Origin: Parachryseolinea silvisoli | Lineage (GTDB): Bacteria > Bacteroidota > Bacteroidia > Cytophagales > Cyclobacteriaceae | Assembly: GCF_021190955.1 (NCBI RefSeq) | Contig: NZ_JAIOAO010000003.1 | Span: 1-64,000, forward strand | Direction of reading: 5' to 3' | Length of the DNA: 64,000 nt | Shown: one piece after another, positions 41,645 through 50,282 of the stretch | How the letters are laid out: every line of letters begins with the position of its first letter | Numbering within the stretch: position 1 is the first letter of the stretch | The notes under the pieces: model-generated | Seen by the model: only the letters and a program-made list of their open reading frames with translations | What the model was told of the DNA's origin: nothing | Databases searched by the model: none | Program-made: the position numbers and the translations under genes

Positions 41645-42577
41645 ATGGCTGAAGAGAAAGAAGAACCGATCAACCCGATGATGGAAGAGATGAAAAAGCA
41701 ATGGGCTGCGATGGGCATCGACCCGAACCAGATGCTTTCCTATATGAACAACGCCATGGGCATGCAGCAAAACATTCAGGACCAGGTCAATCAGGCCATG
41801 GGCGGCAACCCCTTCCTGCAGAATCTGATGGGTATGGCGGGCGGTCAGGCTCCTGCCGGCGACATGCTGAATATGTTCGACGACAGTCCCGAGATAAAAG
41901 AAGACTCTGATCTTGCGCCTGCCGAACTCAAGGCTGTGCTCTGCGGAGCAAACATCGCATACGCGCATACCCAATACCTCAACACGCTCTCTACCTATCG
42001 CCCTGTCGAAGATATTCTTGAAGGCCTGGAAAATGCCTGGAGCATAAGCTCGCGCGAAGATCTACTGGGAACGCTCGACTGGCTGGACAAGAATGGCCAC
42101 AAGGCATATTTCGATATCATCTGGACCAAGCTCAGTACGCTGCCAAAGGCCGAATGGCGCGCCGGTATCAAAAGTCTTGAGCTGCAGGCCATGGCCGACA
42201 CCAACATCGAGCCTGAGCGCCTCATGACCTATGCTACCCACATCCTGGAAGGGTATCCCGGCCTGCTCAGCCACGGAGTTTTTGCCAAGGCAAAAACTCC
42301 TGATGTCACCGCCTGGGATCTCACCCGCGCCATTAACCTGTGCCGGTTTGGCTTCGACGTAGAGTATCTAACACGCGACGAAGCGTTGCAAAAGATCCAG
42401 AAGTTTGCACAAAAGCTGTACAGCACCTATGATTCCTGGAGGTCATTATCGGAGGGCTATGTGACAGGGTTCGCGATGTGGAGCGGCGAAGGTGACGACC
42501 TCGACGAACGGATAGCGCAGCACGGTGTTCTATTGCAGCATCCGAAAAGCCTCTGGACGAAGATCAGCTGGAAGTAA
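41645..42577 (+). CDS. DUF1266 protein with long N-terminal linker
   Basis: A 310-residue protein with no signal peptide. The first 85 residues are rich in M, Q, N and G (QQNIQDQVNQAMGGNPFLQN, MAGGQAPAGDMLNM) and look disordered; acidic residues follow (EIKEDSDLAPAEL). The DUF1266 domain is in the second half: ISSREDLLGTLDWLDKNGHK, then AWDLTRAINLCRFGFDVEYLT and SWRSLSEGYVTGFAMW (the usual GR-x-x-W here reads GFAMW). It starts 55 nt after the DUF1266 lipoprotein. With the 43398 product it makes three DUF1266 proteins in one locus. Confidence 0.82.
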   Translation: MAEEKEEPINPMMEEMKKQWAAMGIDPNQMLSYMNNAMGMQQNIQDQVNQAMGGNPFLQNLMGMAGGQAPAGDMLNMFDDSPEIKEDSDLAPAELKAVLCGANIAYAHTQYLNTLSTYRPVEDILEGLENAWSISSREDLLGTLDWLDKNGHKAYFDIIWTKLSTLPKAEWRAGIKSLELQAMADTNIEPERLMTYATHILEGYPGLLSHGVFAKAKTPDVTAWDLTRAINLCRFGFDVEYLTRDEALQKIQKFAQKLYSTYDSWRSLSEGYVTGFAMWSGEGDDLDERIAQHGVLLQHPKSLWTKISWK

Positions 42578-42692
42578 CACCACGCGAGACTATTGCCATT
42601 ATTATATACCGCTTATTTATTTGATGACTTTTTTTAGTAAGTACAGAAGATCAAAAACATTTTAAAGCAAATTAATAGTTAAACAAAAGTTT

Positions 42693-43391
42693 ATGAATCT
42701 TTTATTTTTAATTCTGGTAGTAGCAGTAATTGCAGGTGTTATTTTTATGGTCTACATGAATAAAAAACACAGTGCTGCAAAATCAGAGATTGATTTAGAC
42801 CTTGAGCGCACAAAATACGACCAATACAAGCAAGAGCTGTTAGCCACCGATTTTCCACAATTAAAGCAATGGATGAAAGGGAAAAGTATTGATGCGTTTA
42901 CCTCTGCATCCGTGCCTCAGTCTACAGCTAACAAAGTTCAGGAGATGGTAACCGATGGTATCAAAAATGTAGCCTTATCAGCCGTTGGTGTAAAACTTAT
43001 AAGGATAGAGACCGATTGTTTTTGGGTGTTGAGCGGAAATGATTTGTATTTCTTTAGCACAAATACCGTAGGCGAACTGGATGAGACGATTGTGTTTGAT
43101 AATTTCAGAATAGAAAAAGCCCAGCTTCAATATGGTGGTATGTTGAAGTCGCAATTGGGAGCTTATTCAAAATCTTCTGAAGAGTATTTACCAAAGATAC
43201 ATATCATTACTTTTGATATGGATGGTAGCCCGTTATCACTTGAAATTCACGACAGGATTAATTATATAAATGACCCGACTGATATGTTGAACCTGAAAAA
43301 GCAATTAGAAAGAAGAGCGAAATATCAGGTAGTGGGCGAGAAATTTCTGGCCATTTTACAAAACAAATTTCCTGGTTTAAAAATAGCTTAG
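42693..43391 (+). CDS. single-pass membrane protein of the DUF1266 cluster
   Basis: A 232-residue protein with one N-terminal membrane helix (MNLLFLILVVAVIAGVIFMVY) and a cytoplasmic or periplasmic body: helical at first (EIDLDLERTKYDQYKQELLA), then mixed (IRIETDCFWVLSGNDLYFFS, IHIITFDMDGSPLSLEIHD), ending in a helical tail. No family is recognised. It lies 115 bp after the preceding DUF1266 gene and 6 nt before the last one, which it probably accompanies. Both are AT-rich, unlike the first four genes of the cluster, suggesting separate origin. Confidence 0.65.
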   Translation: MNLLFLILVVAVIAGVIFMVYMNKKHSAAKSEIDLDLERTKYDQYKQELLATDFPQLKQWMKGKSIDAFTSASVPQSTANKVQEMVTDGIKNVALSAVGVKLIRIETDCFWVLSGNDLYFFSTNTVGELDETIVFDNFRIEKAQLQYGGMLKSQLGAYSKSSEEYLPKIHIITFDMDGSPLSLEIHDRINYINDPTDMLNLKKQLERRAKYQVVGEKFLAILQNKFPGLKIA

Positions 43392-43397
43392 ATCGAG

Positions 43398-44111
43398 ATG
43401 GGCTTTCTTTCAAAAATTCTAAACTCATTTAAAAGTATAAGACTAAATAAAATCAATGCATTAAAAGGAGATTTATTAGATCATTTACTCATTGGCTCCA
43501 TGTATGCCGAACAACAATCGGCATATTTGAATTCTTATGAAACTGGCTTAAACAAACAAGATGTTCGTCATTTAGTTGAAACCTACTGGGAGATATATAA
43601 TCAAACGGATGCGATTGAAATTCTTCAAAGTTTGCACACCAGAAATCAGGATGAAAATATAGATGTGGTTTTTAGGGCCTTTGAGGATAGGGAAAACTAT
43701 GTCGACATTTTGAAATCAAACTTATTCAATAAGGAAGGCGAATTTGACTATTACTTAGGCCTGTTTAGAAAGTTAAATACTGTAGTTCCTGACCTTATTG
43801 AGCAAAGTCGCATCACTAATTTCGCTCAGCTAAGAAGGATAAAAGACAGTGGTTGGAATTATGGACGAAGCGTATTTCTGGCACGCTGTTGCTATGAACT
43901 GGGTTATCTTTCAGAAAGTCAGCTACAAGAATATTTAGCTAAATCGTATGCCGGGTTAAAAAAGTATTGTAACACCTGGCAGGAATACACCACAAGCTAC
44001 ATTTTTGGAAGAGCCGTATGGGGTGGTGCAAATAATGATGGGATGATGCAAATTGCAGATGACTTATTAAAAAACGTTAAAAGTCCACTTCATAATAAAC
44101 TTAATATTTAA
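43398..44111 (+). CDS. DUF1266 protein
   Basis: A 237-residue cytoplasmic protein. The DUF1266 marks are GWNYGRSVFLARCCYELGYL (152-171), NTWQEYTTSYIFGRAVWGG (near 194-212) and an upstream block LVETYWEIYNQTDAIEILQS, which corresponds to the 'W-x-I-x...' helix of the family. No signal peptide. It begins 6 nt behind the membrane protein, so it is co-transcribed with it, and it ends the cluster. AT-rich relative to the DUF1266 genes upstream; this looks like a later addition to the locus rather than a local duplication. Confidence 0.82.
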   Translation: MGFLSKILNSFKSIRLNKINALKGDLLDHLLIGSMYAEQQSAYLNSYETGLNKQDVRHLVETYWEIYNQTDAIEILQSLHTRNQDENIDVVFRAFEDRENYVDILKSNLFNKEGEFDYYLGLFRKLNTVVPDLIEQSRITNFAQLRRIKDSGWNYGRSVFLARCCYELGYLSESQLQEYLAKSYAGLKKYCNTWQEYTTSYIFGRAVWGGANNDGMMQIADDLLKNVKSPLHNKLNI

Positions 44112-44154
44112 TAAAATAAAGAATTAGTTTCCCTCAGCAATGCTGTTCTTTTAT

Positions 44155-44563
44155 TCAAATAGGAATGGCACCTATTTGTCGCAGTAATCCAAGCATATCT
44201 GGTTGTCCATATTCCTCTATTATTTGTTCATTCACAAGAAGATAAAAGTTTATGGCCTGAACTGCAATTACTTTTCCGGTGGCGGGAACACCTAAAAACT
44301 CACCGTTGTGCGTTCCCCTCATAGTGAATCGCGTAGCCACTTTGTCGCCTTCTGTTATCAGATCCTCAAGTGTCCATTGAATGTCTGGAAACCCACTACG
44401 CATCATAGAGATAATCATGAGATATCCTAGGGGCCTTGAAGTAGTTCAGGTTGACCAGGCACATGAAACTTTGCCACAGGGCTGATGAGTTGTTGTGCTA
44501 AATTCTCATCAGCACTATTAATGAACTGAATAAATTGTTTGAAAAATCTTTATGAGCTTCCAT
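44155..44563 (-). pseudogene. SnoaL-like ester cyclase pseudogene (two frameshifts)
   Basis: The intact tail (from 44418) reads FPDIQWTLEDLITEGDKVATRF, GTHNGEFLGVPATGK, VNEQIIEEYGQ, the SnoaL-like polyketide cyclase pattern. The missing N-terminus lies upstream in other frames: MEAHKDF from 44563, then FKQFIQFINSADENLAQQL and FHVPGQPELLQGP, then GYLMIISMM joining the tail. Joining them needs one base missing in the A5 run at 44542-44546 and one near 44426-44434. The repaired length, about 136 residues, is that of the family. It is either a decayed gene or a sequencing error at homopolymers. Confidence 0.75.
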
Positions 44564-44667
44564 TTCATATTTCGTGTTTGATTTACAATGCAAAGATGAT
44601 GTGCAGCTGCCGTGTCAGCCAATAAACAAGGTTAAGAAACACCCTTAAGGTAGTTTAAGGGTAAATT

Positions 44668-44826
44668 CTATTTCGATGATTTTTCACCGCGTATTTTGCT
44701 TAGGAATTCGGGCGTAATGCCAAGGCAGGAAGCTATTTGAGTGTTGGGTAGTCGCGATGCAAGTTTAGGATATTGTTCCAAAAAATCTGTATAGCGTTGA
44801 TTGGGGTGGCTAATTAATTCGATGGA
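44668..44826 (-). pseudogene. 3' fragment of a Crp/Fnr-family regulator
   Basis: About 52 codons ending at 44668 read PNQRYTDFLEQYPKLASRLP and NTQIASCLGITPEFLSKIRG, which is the C-terminal helix-turn-helix of the compact Bacteroidota Crp family (compare QHYIASFLGITSVSLSRIR in the 1304 gene). The N-terminal cNMP-binding domain is absent: upstream the DNA belongs to the 3' end of the PAP2 gene, in another frame. So this is a remnant at a recombination junction near 44810-44830. Confidence 0.72.
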
Positions 44827-45787
44827 TAATGTTAACCATTCCGGTTTGCCCGTCATAAGAAGGCATTACAGTGGTTTGATTACCTTTATTTTTATTTCCC
44901 CAACGGTACTGGTGGGTAAGGTACGCCAGATTTGTGGATAGTATGCCAATACCCGCTCCTACCATGACATCAGAAATCCAATGCCTGTTATTCATAACGC
45001 GCATTGCACCTACTCCGGTAGCCACTGAATAGGCTCCGATACTATACCATATGTTTTTATGACCATACTCTCTGGCCATAAAAGTTGCGGCTGCAAATGC
45101 CTGCGCGGTGTGTCCCGAAGGGAAAGATGTTAATTCTCTAGTATCAGGTCTGGGTACTGCTGTTATTCGTTTCAAAGAAAATGTTAGAATCCCTACCATC
45201 ATCTCAGACTTAATTAAAATGGCGGTACGATTAGCAAAATCATTTTTACCTTTTACACCAAGCCAATTTAGGCCGTACACAATCATAATAGGAGCATGTT
45301 GTAAATAGTCATCCGCACGATGGCGGAAATTGGGTATATATTTATTTCTTTCTTCCTGAACCTCATAATTATCATCATTGTCATCGGCTAAAGTGGATAA
45401 TCCTGCTGCGGTAAATAGTACGGGTGCAATAAGTGCCCGTCGAAATGCAACTGACTTTAGTGAGATGTTTTTAATAAAAAGATTCTTTTGAAACGTAGGA
45501 CCATCATCTAGCGCATAGCTGGAAACCATACTGGCGGGATTATTAAATATGCCATCATACTGTTTGGTTTTTTCCACGGTAAATGTCCGAGCACTGATAA
45601 CAGCCTTTTCATTATCAATAGTTGGGTCAGGTTCAATTACCACAGCGTTTGCTCTTGGCAATGTATTTGATTCCCGGTCGCCAATTTTTCCTCTTGAAGC
45701 CAGTGTGATCGACTGGGCCTTTAGAGAAATTGTAATAAACATAGTTAGAGCGAGAACAGATAAAAGTCTTTTAAGAAATAGAAACAT
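44810..45787 (-). CDS. PAP2-family phosphatase with captured TonB-receptor N-terminus
   Basis: A 325-residue membrane/exported PAP2 (phosphatidic acid phosphatase-like) protein. The C-terminal half has the three PAP2 motifs: KRITAVPRP, SFPSGHTAQAFA (the SGH), and RVMNNRHWISDVMVGAGIG. The first ~95 residues do not belong to PAP2: signal LLSVLALTMFITISLKAQ, then RGKIGDRESNTLPRANAVVI and ARTFTVEKTKQYDGIFNNP, i.e. the carboxypeptidase-like and plug-start parts of a TonB-dependent receptor, with an internal deletion. The same leader occurs at 53684-54943. Its 5' flank also matches that copy. Possible substrates are lipid phosphates or undecaprenyl pyrophosphate. The 3' end overlaps a Crp fragment. 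Confidence 0.82.
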   Translation of the reverse strand: MFLFLKRLLSVLALTMFITISLKAQSITLASRGKIGDRESNTLPRANAVVIEPDPTIDNEKAVISARTFTVEKTKQYDGIFNNPASMVSSYALDDGPTFQKNLFIKNISLKSVAFRRALIAPVLFTAAGLSTLADDNDDNYEVQEERNKYIPNFRHRADDYLQHAPIMIVYGLNWLGVKGKNDFANRTAILIKSEMMVGILTFSLKRITAVPRPDTRELTSFPSGHTAQAFAAATFMAREYGHKNIWYSIGAYSVATGVGAMRVMNNRHWISDVMVGAGIGILSTNLAYLTHQYRWGNKNKGNQTTVMPSYDGQTGMVNIIHRIN

Positions 45788-45900
45788 GACGATTAGCGTG
45801 AAATTGAGTTTGTTTTAAGACAACTCAATTGCTGCGTACCCCTACTGTTACATGATTTTTCAATGGTTTAAAATTTGTTACTCACTTAGGGATGTTTAGG
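45665..45900 (-). repeat. repeat copy A: TonB-receptor promoter/leader segment
   Basis: Direct repeat with 54821-55067, about 236 versus 247 bp and clearly more than 80 percent identical by eye, same orientation. It covers the first 40 codons of the PAP2 fusion (to DRESN) plus about 110 bp of 5' flank, up to TTAGGGATGTTTAGG. A dyad ATTGAGTT/AACTCAAT (45803-45810, 45822-45829) is present in this copy just before the start codon; in copy B it is partly lost. Confidence 0.85.
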
Positions 45901-46077
45901 GGAGCAAACGATTAGTCCGGTTTCGAACTTCCGCGACCGATCCCGCACAGCACACTGACAACGAAAGGCACTTTTACTCCAAAAAACGCCTTTTATTTTG
46001 GCCTGAATTTGGTAGTCCACGGTCCAGGATTTCAATCACCTGGCCATCAGTGATCCTTGAATCTTGAATTTTTTTAT

Positions 46078-48567
46078 ATGATCAAGAACTACATCAAAAT
46101 CGCCCTCCGCTCTATCTTCCGGAACAAACTCACCGCCTTCATCAACATCGCCGGTCTCGCCCTTGCCATGGCCGCCGCACTGCTCATCTACTTATTCATC
46201 GCTGACGAGAAGAGCTACGACCGTTATCATTCCAAAATAGACCGTACCTACCGCGTAACCCGCGAGTTCCTGGACAACGAGGGTGTCGTTAATGGCCAAT
46301 TCTCCGCCATTGCCCCTGCGTTCGGTCCCACCCTTAAAAACGACTTCGGCCAGATCGAGGCCATGACCCGTACCCTGTCGTTAGTAGACTTCGATATGGC
46401 CGTGGAAGAAAACGGCGAACGCACCCGGACCGCCCATGAGGAAAACGTTTTCCTGGTAGAGCCCGACGTTTTCAAGATATTCGACATCCCTGTCGTCAGT
46501 GGCAATCCTGTCAAAGACCTGGAACGTCCCTTCACCGTTATGCTTTCGGAGAAAACCGCACAAAAATATTTCTCCAGCACTGACGTTGTCGGCAAACGCC
46601 TCAAAGCCATAGCGGCCCTGAAGATGGCGGCCACCGACAACTATGACCTGGAAGTAGCCGGCGTCTATAAAGATTTCCCGGCACAGTCACACTGGCACCC
46701 CGACTTCCTCGTGGCCTTCAGCACACTGAACGATAGCACCATTCTCGGCCGCGACCAACTCGAGAGCTATGGTGACAATGCTTTCGACACGTACATCCTC
46801 CTCGAGCCCGGGGCCGATCCTCAAAAACTTGAAGCCGCCATGCCGGCCTTTATCGACAAGCATCTGGGCAACTATGCCCGCGCCCACTGGGGCGCGTTGC
46901 AGGACTGGGTGGCTTCCAAAACCAACAGGCTCCACGTACAGTCCGTGGCGGATATCCACCTCCACTCGCACCTCGACGATGAGATCGAGGTGAACGGCAA
47001 CATCAACAATGTCTACATGATGAGTGTCATCGGCTTGTTCATCGTCCTTATCGCTTGTTTCAATTTCATCAACCTCTCCACCGCCCGCGCCACCAAACGC
47101 GCCAAGGAAGTAGGTATGCGTAAAGTAGCCGGCGCGCTCAAAAGCCAGCTCATCAGCCAGTACCTCAGTGAGTCCGTGCTCATCGCACTGTTCGCCCTCG
47201 TATTGGCCGTAAGCCTCGTCACCGCGGCATTGCCCTGGATGAACAGTTTCACCAACAAGTCCATCAGTCTGGGCGTCACCAGTCACTGGCCTGTGTTCGC
47301 GGGCATGGTCGTGTTCGCTTGCATCGTCGGTATTCTCGCCGGCGCCTATCCCGCATTCATCATTGCCGCCTTCAGACCCGCCGCCGTGCTCAAAGGCCAG
47401 GAAGGTTTCGTAAATGGAAAAGGAGGAATACGCCGCGCGCTTGTCGTCACTCAGTTCGCCATCTCCATCGTCCTCCTCATCGCCACCGCCGTCACCTCCC
47501 AACAGTTGGGCTATCTCAACACACGCGACATCGGTTATGACAAAGACCAGATCATCACCCTGCGCGGCTACCCGGAGTTGGATGGAAACTACGATGCCTT
47601 CTACAACGAGGTCACACGCTCTCCCGCCATACGCAACATCGGCCGCTCCTCACGCCTCCCCACCAGCAGGCTGCTCGACTGGTGGGGAGGTGTGTCTGTC
47701 ACGAAAGGCGACAGCCTGGTCGACACCGGTGTAGTGCCCAAGTCGTTGGCTGTAGACTACGAGTTCTTCTCCACGTACGGCATTCCGCTCCTCGCCGGCC
47801 GTTCTTTCTCACACGCCATCGCTTCAGACCATTCAGACGACTCCCCCGCCTTTGTCATCAATGAAACCGCCGCCCGCAGAGTCGGCTGGAAATCTCCAGA
47901 CGAAGGAATCGGAAAGGATTTCAAATACGGCGATAAGAAAGGAAAGCTCATCGGCATCGTCAAAGATTTCAATTTCGAATCCCTCCACCAGGAGATTTTG
48001 CCCATGGTGTTCTTCCTCGGCGACGAAAGCAACCGGAACCTTTCCGTCAACATCGACGGCGCCCACTTCCAGCAAGGCATAGCCGACCTGGAAAAGAAAT
48101 GGAAAGCTTTTCTCCCCCTGCATCCTTTCGAATACCAGGTCCTCAGCGATCGCTATCGCCGGCTCTATGATGACGATCAGAAACAGAGCCAGCTCTTTAC
48201 CCTCTTCTCCGGCATGGCCATCTTCATAGCCTGCTTGGGGTTGTTCGGCCTCGCCACCTTCAACACCCTGCAACGCATCAAGGAAATCGGCATCCGTAAA
48301 GTGCTGGGGGCATCCGTGCCCAATATCCTGGGGCTGTTATCGAAAGAGATCATCACACTGATGCTGATAGCGAGTCTCATTGCCTGGCCCGTGGCGTGGT
48401 ATGTCATGAGCCAATGGCTGAGCTCCTTCGCCTACCACGTCGATATGAATGTGCTGGTCTATGCGCTAGCCGCGATAGCGGCCGTGGTGCTAGCCCTGCT
48501 CACCGTCAGCATCCAAACCCTCAAAGCCGCACTCACCAACCCGTCCAACAGCCTGCGCTACGAATAG
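46078..48567 (+). CDS. MacB/FtsX-type ABC transporter permease
   Basis: An 829-residue permease with the same architecture as the 4311 gene: helix at 20-42 (AFINIAGLALAMAAALLIYLF), MacB periplasmic domain, three FtsX helices, second half and final three helices. Cytoplasmic loops are TKRAKEVGMRKVAGA and RIKEIGIRKVLGA. The frame is open from 46057; MIKNYIKIALR at 46078 is the family start. No ATPase gene is nearby. The gene is visibly more GC-rich than the genes on both sides, so it may be old chromosome flanked by AT-rich insertions, or itself an insertion. Confidence 0.85.
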   Translation: MIKNYIKIALRSIFRNKLTAFINIAGLALAMAAALLIYLFIADEKSYDRYHSKIDRTYRVTREFLDNEGVVNGQFSAIAPAFGPTLKNDFGQIEAMTRTLSLVDFDMAVEENGERTRTAHEENVFLVEPDVFKIFDIPVVSGNPVKDLERPFTVMLSEKTAQKYFSSTDVVGKRLKAIAALKMAATDNYDLEVAGVYKDFPAQSHWHPDFLVAFSTLNDSTILGRDQLESYGDNAFDTYILLEPGADPQKLEAAMPAFIDKHLGNYARAHWGALQDWVASKTNRLHVQSVADIHLHSHLDDEIEVNGNINNVYMMSVIGLFIVLIACFNFINLSTARATKRAKEVGMRKVAGALKSQLISQYLSESVLIALFALVLAVSLVTAALPWMNSFTNKSISLGVTSHWPVFAGMVVFACIVGILAGAYPAFIIAAFRPAAVLKGQEGFVNGKGGIRRALVVTQFAISIVLLIATAVTSQQLGYLNTRDIGYDKDQIITLRGYPELDGNYDAFYNEVTRSPAIRNIGRSSRLPTSRLLDWWGGVSVTKGDSLVDTGVVPKSLAVDYEFFSTYGIPLLAGRSFSHAIASDHSDDSPAFVINETAARRVGWKSPDEGIGKDFKYGDKKGKLIGIVKDFNFESLHQEILPMVFFLGDESNRNLSVNIDGAHFQQGIADLEKKWKAFLPLHPFEYQVLSDRYRRLYDDDQKQSQLFTLFSGMAIFIACLGLFGLATFNTLQRIKEIGIRKVLGASVPNILGLLSKEIITLMLIASLIAWPVAWYVMSQWLSSFAYHVDMNVLVYALAAIAAVVLALLTVSIQTLKAALTNPSNSLRYE

Positions 48568-48783
48568 TCGCATGGCTGTTCTTGACAGTAGCTTTTCTTT
48601 TTGGTTGGGTCGCTCCGTAAATTCGGTGAACGACCAAATGATTTCGGACACTGTGTATTCTTAATAAGCTGAGCAACTGTTCTTAGAGGCATTCTCTTTT
48701 ACTCATTGTATGTCGGAATCATTATGACCAATTCAGAATGTTTCTCCATAACAGCTTTTTTAAGTAATCTTTCTTAGCAGGCA

Positions 48784-49347
48784 TTAAAATTTGTAGGTTA
48801 AATCTAGTGTAGGGGTGTTTTCAATAAAGCCTGAAGAAATTCCTAACTTCTTTCTCTCATCATACCGTTTGGTGAACAAATAACTCATTCCAACACCTAT
48901 TGCAGCCCCCACTAGCACATCCACGAAATCGTGCTTGTTTGCTTCGATTCTTGTATATCCAACATATCCTGCCAGGAGGTAGGCAGGAATGCCAAATTCC
49001 CAACCGTATCTTTTTTGCACAAATGCAGCACTGGCAAATGCAACAGAAGTATGACCAGATGGAAAACTATTGTTGTTTTCACCATTCGGCCGCTCTTTGT
49101 TTATGGCTAGTTTTAAACCGGACGTTAATGCAATAGTGCCAGCCAGGGCTTTGGAAAATTGATACGTTCCTTTTTGACCATCTTTCCAAATGAACGTAGA
49201 ACTCAAAGCCAAAGCTGGCATTGCACCAAGCAAAAAATCTCCTGCAATCTTATGGGTCTTTTGAGATGACGTTAGAGGCTGCGCCTGCCCATACGTTAGC
49301 AACGAACTCAAAAATAAAAGCGCAACTAGAGCTCTAAAACCGTACAT
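48784..49347 (-). CDS. PAP2-family phosphatase, exported
   Basis: A 187-residue PAP2 protein. Signal-like N-terminus MYGFRALVALLFLSSLLTYGQAQ; then KLAINKERPNGENNNSFPSGHTSVAF and EANKHDFVDVLVGAAIG, giving the K-x(5-6)-RP, SGH and H-x-x-x-D motifs. It is short, with a C-terminal strand NTPTLDLTYKF that resembles an outer-membrane barrel end, so it might sit in the outer membrane like other Bacteroidota PAP2 proteins. Frame opens at 49380; 49347 puts the signal first. Third gene of the TonB receptor/DUF4249/PAP2 row, 94 nt behind the DUF4249 gene from this start. Confidence 0.8.
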   Translation of the reverse strand: MYGFRALVALLFLSSLLTYGQAQPLTSSQKTHKIAGDFLLGAMPALALSSTFIWKDGQKGTYQFSKALAGTIALTSGLKLAINKERPNGENNNSFPSGHTSVAFASAAFVQKRYGWEFGIPAYLLAGYVGYTRIEANKHDFVDVLVGAAIGVGMSYLFTKRYDERKKLGISSGFIENTPTLDLTYKF

Positions 49348-49441
49348 ACGTCTCTGTAAAATTGGGATGTTGGATAGCACAGGATTGGTTTACTAGCAGA
49401 TCGATCTCGCTATTTGGGAATGTGGATTCCATATCCTATTG

Positions 49442-50278
49442 CTAATTAATCGTAAATGATGTAGTGTCGAATTCACCTAACCTAAAATATCCCAATACTT
49501 CTTCGTTAGAATCACTGACATTAGTACAGTTTCCTTTTAGCGGTACAGGGATAGTTGGAAAAGGCCCTCCTTCATCACTTCCAGATTGTTGAATCAATAT
49601 GTTTAAATAGTCATAATATCGTTGTGAAATACCGTACACATTAATACCTACAGTTACTCCAGCCACATAGTCTTCATTATCGTTCTCAATATAATTTTCG
49701 TTGCCATCTGTAAATTCATCGCTAATAACTGCAAGAGACGGCAGTGGTAAATTAGACGGAGTAAATTCGCCTAAATAATAATTTTCAACATCTCCGGGGT
49801 CGTCAAAAAATACTTGAAGCTGGATTTCGGTGTCACCATCAGAACCTTCAATGGTTTGCTCAACTCGATTAATAACAGGTGCTGCAATTAAGGTTTCGGT
49901 TGCTGTATAGGAGTTGCCGTTGTAAAGGATTTTCAACGTGTACGATGCGTTTAATTCAGGAACAAAATCTGTTGCTGTGTAACTACCATTATTCTGGTCG
50001 GCAAACACAAATATTGACGCGTCGTTTTCTTTGGTTACTGTTACTAAAGCACCCGTAACAGGGACATCTGGATTGTTATCAAAAAAAGCAGTTGATTCTC
50101 TTAGATTGATGGTCTGTGTTTCTCCCAAAGTACCTTTTTGCCATTTAATGGACGCATCAACCACCAATCGTGTGCCGCCGTTTGGGACATTAACATCTAT
50201 GACATCGGTACACGAGCTTAATAATCCAGTTATTACAAGGAGTACCCCTAGTTTGTTGTATATATTTATATTTTTCAC
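49442..50278 (-). CDS. DUF4249 lipoprotein paired with TonB receptor
   Basis: A 278-residue lipoprotein: signal LGVLLVITGLLSSC with lipobox LSSC. The body is the DUF4249 family: DVIDVNVPNGGTRLVVDASI, NLRESTAFFDNNPDVPVTGALV and late GNCTNVSDSNEEVLGYFRLGEFD. DUF4249 genes nearly always follow a TonB-dependent receptor in Bacteroidota, and here the receptor ends 4 nt upstream on the same strand. The pair probably imports a substrate that is not readable from sequence. AT-rich like its neighbours in 48.8-55.5 kb. Confidence 0.88.
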   Translation of the reverse strand: MKNINIYNKLGVLLVITGLLSSCTDVIDVNVPNGGTRLVVDASIKWQKGTLGETQTINLRESTAFFDNNPDVPVTGALVTVTKENDASIFVFADQNNGSYTATDFVPELNASYTLKILYNGNSYTATETLIAAPVINRVEQTIEGSDGDTEIQLQVFFDDPGDVENYYLGEFTPSNLPLPSLAVISDEFTDGNENYIENDNEDYVAGVTVGINVYGISQRYYDYLNILIQQSGSDEGGPFPTIPVPLKGNCTNVSDSNEEVLGYFRLGEFDTTSFTIN

Positions 50279-50282
50279 TGTT

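Noticed and set aside
46687-47502. Open frame of 271 codons opposite the permease at 46078
   Set aside because: Very rich in D, E, G and H, the mirror of GC-rich codons; no motif, and the plus strand gene is certain.
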